Below are positions 62,194-64,000 of a stretch of 64,000 nt of DNA, piece by piece. Position numbers and translations under genes: made by a program. Each line of letters starts with the position of its first letter. Position 1 is the first letter of the stretch. Origin of the DNA: Phaseolus vulgaris (taxonomy: Eukaryota; Streptophyta; Magnoliopsida; Fabales; Fabaceae). The notes beneath the pieces are model-generated. The model saw only the letters and a list, made by a program, of their open reading frames with translations, was not told where the DNA came from and searched no databases. The stretch is from positions 2,567,332-2,631,331 of the forward strand of contig NC_023756.2 of the NCBI RefSeq assembly GCF_000499845.2. The letters are read 5' to 3'.

Positions 62194-63739
62194 TTCATAG
62201 AATTTGTTCTCTTTCTTCTAACTTTTTAGAACTTCTTATCTAATTTCATTACGACTTCTCTTTAATTTCAGTCCTTAAAACTTCTTTTTTTTTCATAATC
62301 TAATTGATCACACATTGTAATAATTGATGAGTTAAGAATATTTTCAACCCACCATTTTTTTAATCAGAATAAGATTTTATTCACTTTAAATATTCTTTTT
62401 TTAAAATTTGTTATTAATTTTGGTGGAGTTAATTTTTTTTCTCTTTTCTTTTGAATTTTTCATTAATTATAGTGGATTAGTTGAGAAAATTGATTCTCTC
62501 AATTTAGTTAAGCTTATACTAAAATTTTCTTGAATATTTTTCTCTAAATTTATGATTTTGAATACTTATCCTGCTTGAATTGGGAGTCCAATATATTAAA
62601 GGTAGGGGAAATTATTTATGTTTTCTATAGAATCTTAGGATATATGATCTAGATGTGACTTTATCACAATATCTTGATTTTTATGCAAAAAAATTATGTT
62701 TTGTTTGAAAACAATTTAAATGTTTAAAATCAAGTGAGAATGTTATTTGGGTTTTTGGTTAATATAGGATTTTTTAAAATGTTTTGAATTTGATACTCTT
62801 GTTGAGATGTTGATATAGTGGTTAGATTAAGTATGTTAGAGTATAGAGTTTCTTAAGTTGAGTTTTGAATATGGTTTAGATGACTAAAGTTAGTTTCATA
62901 TAGTTTTCCATACATTAGTTTATGAGTTTGATGTGAATGAATGTACATATATAATTAGTTTGAATGATCAAGGTTGAATTGAAATGAGTGAAGAATAATA
63001 ATTGAGCAAATTATGATTGTTTGATCATTTTGAATGAAAGTTGTATTTATTAAAGTGGTTTTGAGTATAACTTTTGAAAACAAATTTGATTTTGCTGCAC
63101 GCATTTTGATTTTCTATTTAAGTAAAGGAATTTTTGTCACGCGAAAGTAGAGTAGAAATTCAATATTTGTTCGTTCAACTGAAGGATTTTTTACTAAAAT
63201 GAAAATATATTTGAAACTTAACTTTTGCTTTCGGTCCCATTTTCACTAAAAAGGAATTTTTTACTAAGTGAAAATAGAGTTGAAATTCAATCATTGTTAT
63301 TGACTAAATTTTCACTCAAATGAAAAAAAAAAAATCTTTCAAGCAAGACAATTTTATCTCATACTAAAAAAATTATTTTTTATCTCTTTAATTGAATGTG
63401 AATATTTAAAACAAATATGAATAGAATATTAAATTATATATGTGAAGAACTAATCAAAACACAAGAAGCGATGATTGAATTGTGTTTTAAAACTTTTTTG
63501 TAAATTTTCGCAAATATCTTCTTATTGGTTTTACACTTGATAAACGATCTATTAAAGACCTTAAAAAAACTTAGTCTGAAAATCCCCTTCTTAAGTTAAC
63601 ACGGATGTAATAACATGTTATTTTAACAACATAAGGAAGGAAGAAAATATTTAGAGATTTTTATAGTAGTTTGTATGATACCACAAATAAACATATTGAG
63701 TTTCATTGTTCAGACTAACATTGCAAGTTACAATACGAG

Positions 63740-63935
63740 TATTCTTTCGGCTCGTAGTCACTCGTGGCTAAACCGTTCAAATATTGTTTCAGAATGTAGT
63801 CACCCACAACTAACCCATCAAGTATCCTTTAAACACTTAGTCACTTTTAGCAAAAACTCGAAAATTGTTTTGGAACGTAGTCACTCATAGTTAACTCACT
63901 GAGTATTCTTTAACAAACAATCATTCCTTACTAAA
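63740..63935 (+). repeat. Degenerate ~41-bp tandem repeat
   Basis: (G/T)TAGTCAC occurs at 63754, 63796, 63837 and 63877, followed each time by a CTA-AC or TTA-GC-like word and (A/C)AA-TATT-CTTT-like text. A weaker fifth unit is near 63917. Spacing is 42, 41 and 40 bp. The array may belong to an unidentified transposon cut by the window end. Confidence 0.55.
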
Positions 63936-64000
63936 ACACTAAGATGTGATAAAAATGATCACAAAGGGTTCTTCACTTGAGAGGGTTTTGATGTGAATAA

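Larger units (their letters stand above)
60306..64000. other. Region upstream of SNL
   Basis: Begins with the SNL leader and promoter (60306 to about 60700). The rest is AT-rich, with a CACTA MITE at 61781-62193 and a degenerate tandem repeat at 63740-63935. I see no supported gene. Confidence 0.5.

Noticed and set aside
1..64000. tRNA, rRNA or other structured RNA genes
   Set aside because: No recognisable A/B boxes in cloverleaf context, ribosomal RNA segments or known snRNA motifs were noticed by eye; a covariance-model scan would be decisive.

Overview
This is a stretch of plant nuclear DNA. It is AT-rich, its genes have many short exons with GT-AG introns, and intergenic space is wide and littered with small transposons. 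The products (a Golgi alpha-mannosidase II, a GATL-type GT8 glycosyltransferase, a chloroplast-type DUF760 protein, a Sin3-like corepressor with three PAH domains) point to a flowering plant. The transposon styles (TTAAATA(A/T)G-ended MITEs, CACTACAAGAAAA-ended MITEs) and a ~538-bp satellite suggest a eudicot, probably a legume of the bean/cowpea group; that last step is inference.

Layout. (1) 77-3279, plus strand: the 3' ten exons of a GDP-mannose pyrophosphorylase alpha-like gene; its 5' end lies outside the window. (2) 6172-12013, minus: complete Golgi alpha-mannosidase II, tail-to-tail with the first gene. (3) 12.0-20.4 kb: gene-poor, with a CACTA MITE inside what looks like a decayed retroelement. 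(4) 20458-24077, plus: a five-exon DUF760 (UV-B-induced-protein-like) gene. (5) 25.43-34.90 kb: a 9.5-kb satellite array of ~538-bp monomers, about 15.5 copies forward then about 2 copies inverted. (6) 37264-38385, minus: single-exon GATL gene. (7) 38.4-45.0 kb: transposon-rich, including a 1.8-kb Mutator-like foldback element that still carries scraps of transposase. (8) 45023-47425, minus: three-exon gene for a C4C4 RING protein. (9) 49345-60172, minus: a complete 22-coding-exon Sin3-like corepressor gene (1392 aa) whose largest intron holds a retroelement scrap with a hAT element nested in it. (10) 60.4-64.0 kb: upstream region with a second CACTA MITE and a degenerate ~41-bp tandem repeat.

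Functionally, the first two genes meet in one pathway: GDP-mannose supply and later mannose trimming on N-glycans in the Golgi. GATL is a third secretory-pathway sugar enzyme. The Sin3-like protein and the RING protein are regulatory.

The most unusual structure is the satellite array. Its two outer edges are the same part of the monomer in opposite orientation, they share private sequence variants, and the whole block is bracketed by an 11/12-bp matching direct repeat. It therefore looks like a large unit with inverted ends that was inserted as a block, rather than an ordinary one-direction satellite. All exon junctions were read by eye from splice signals, reading frame and remembered family sequence; no alignment or expression data were used.
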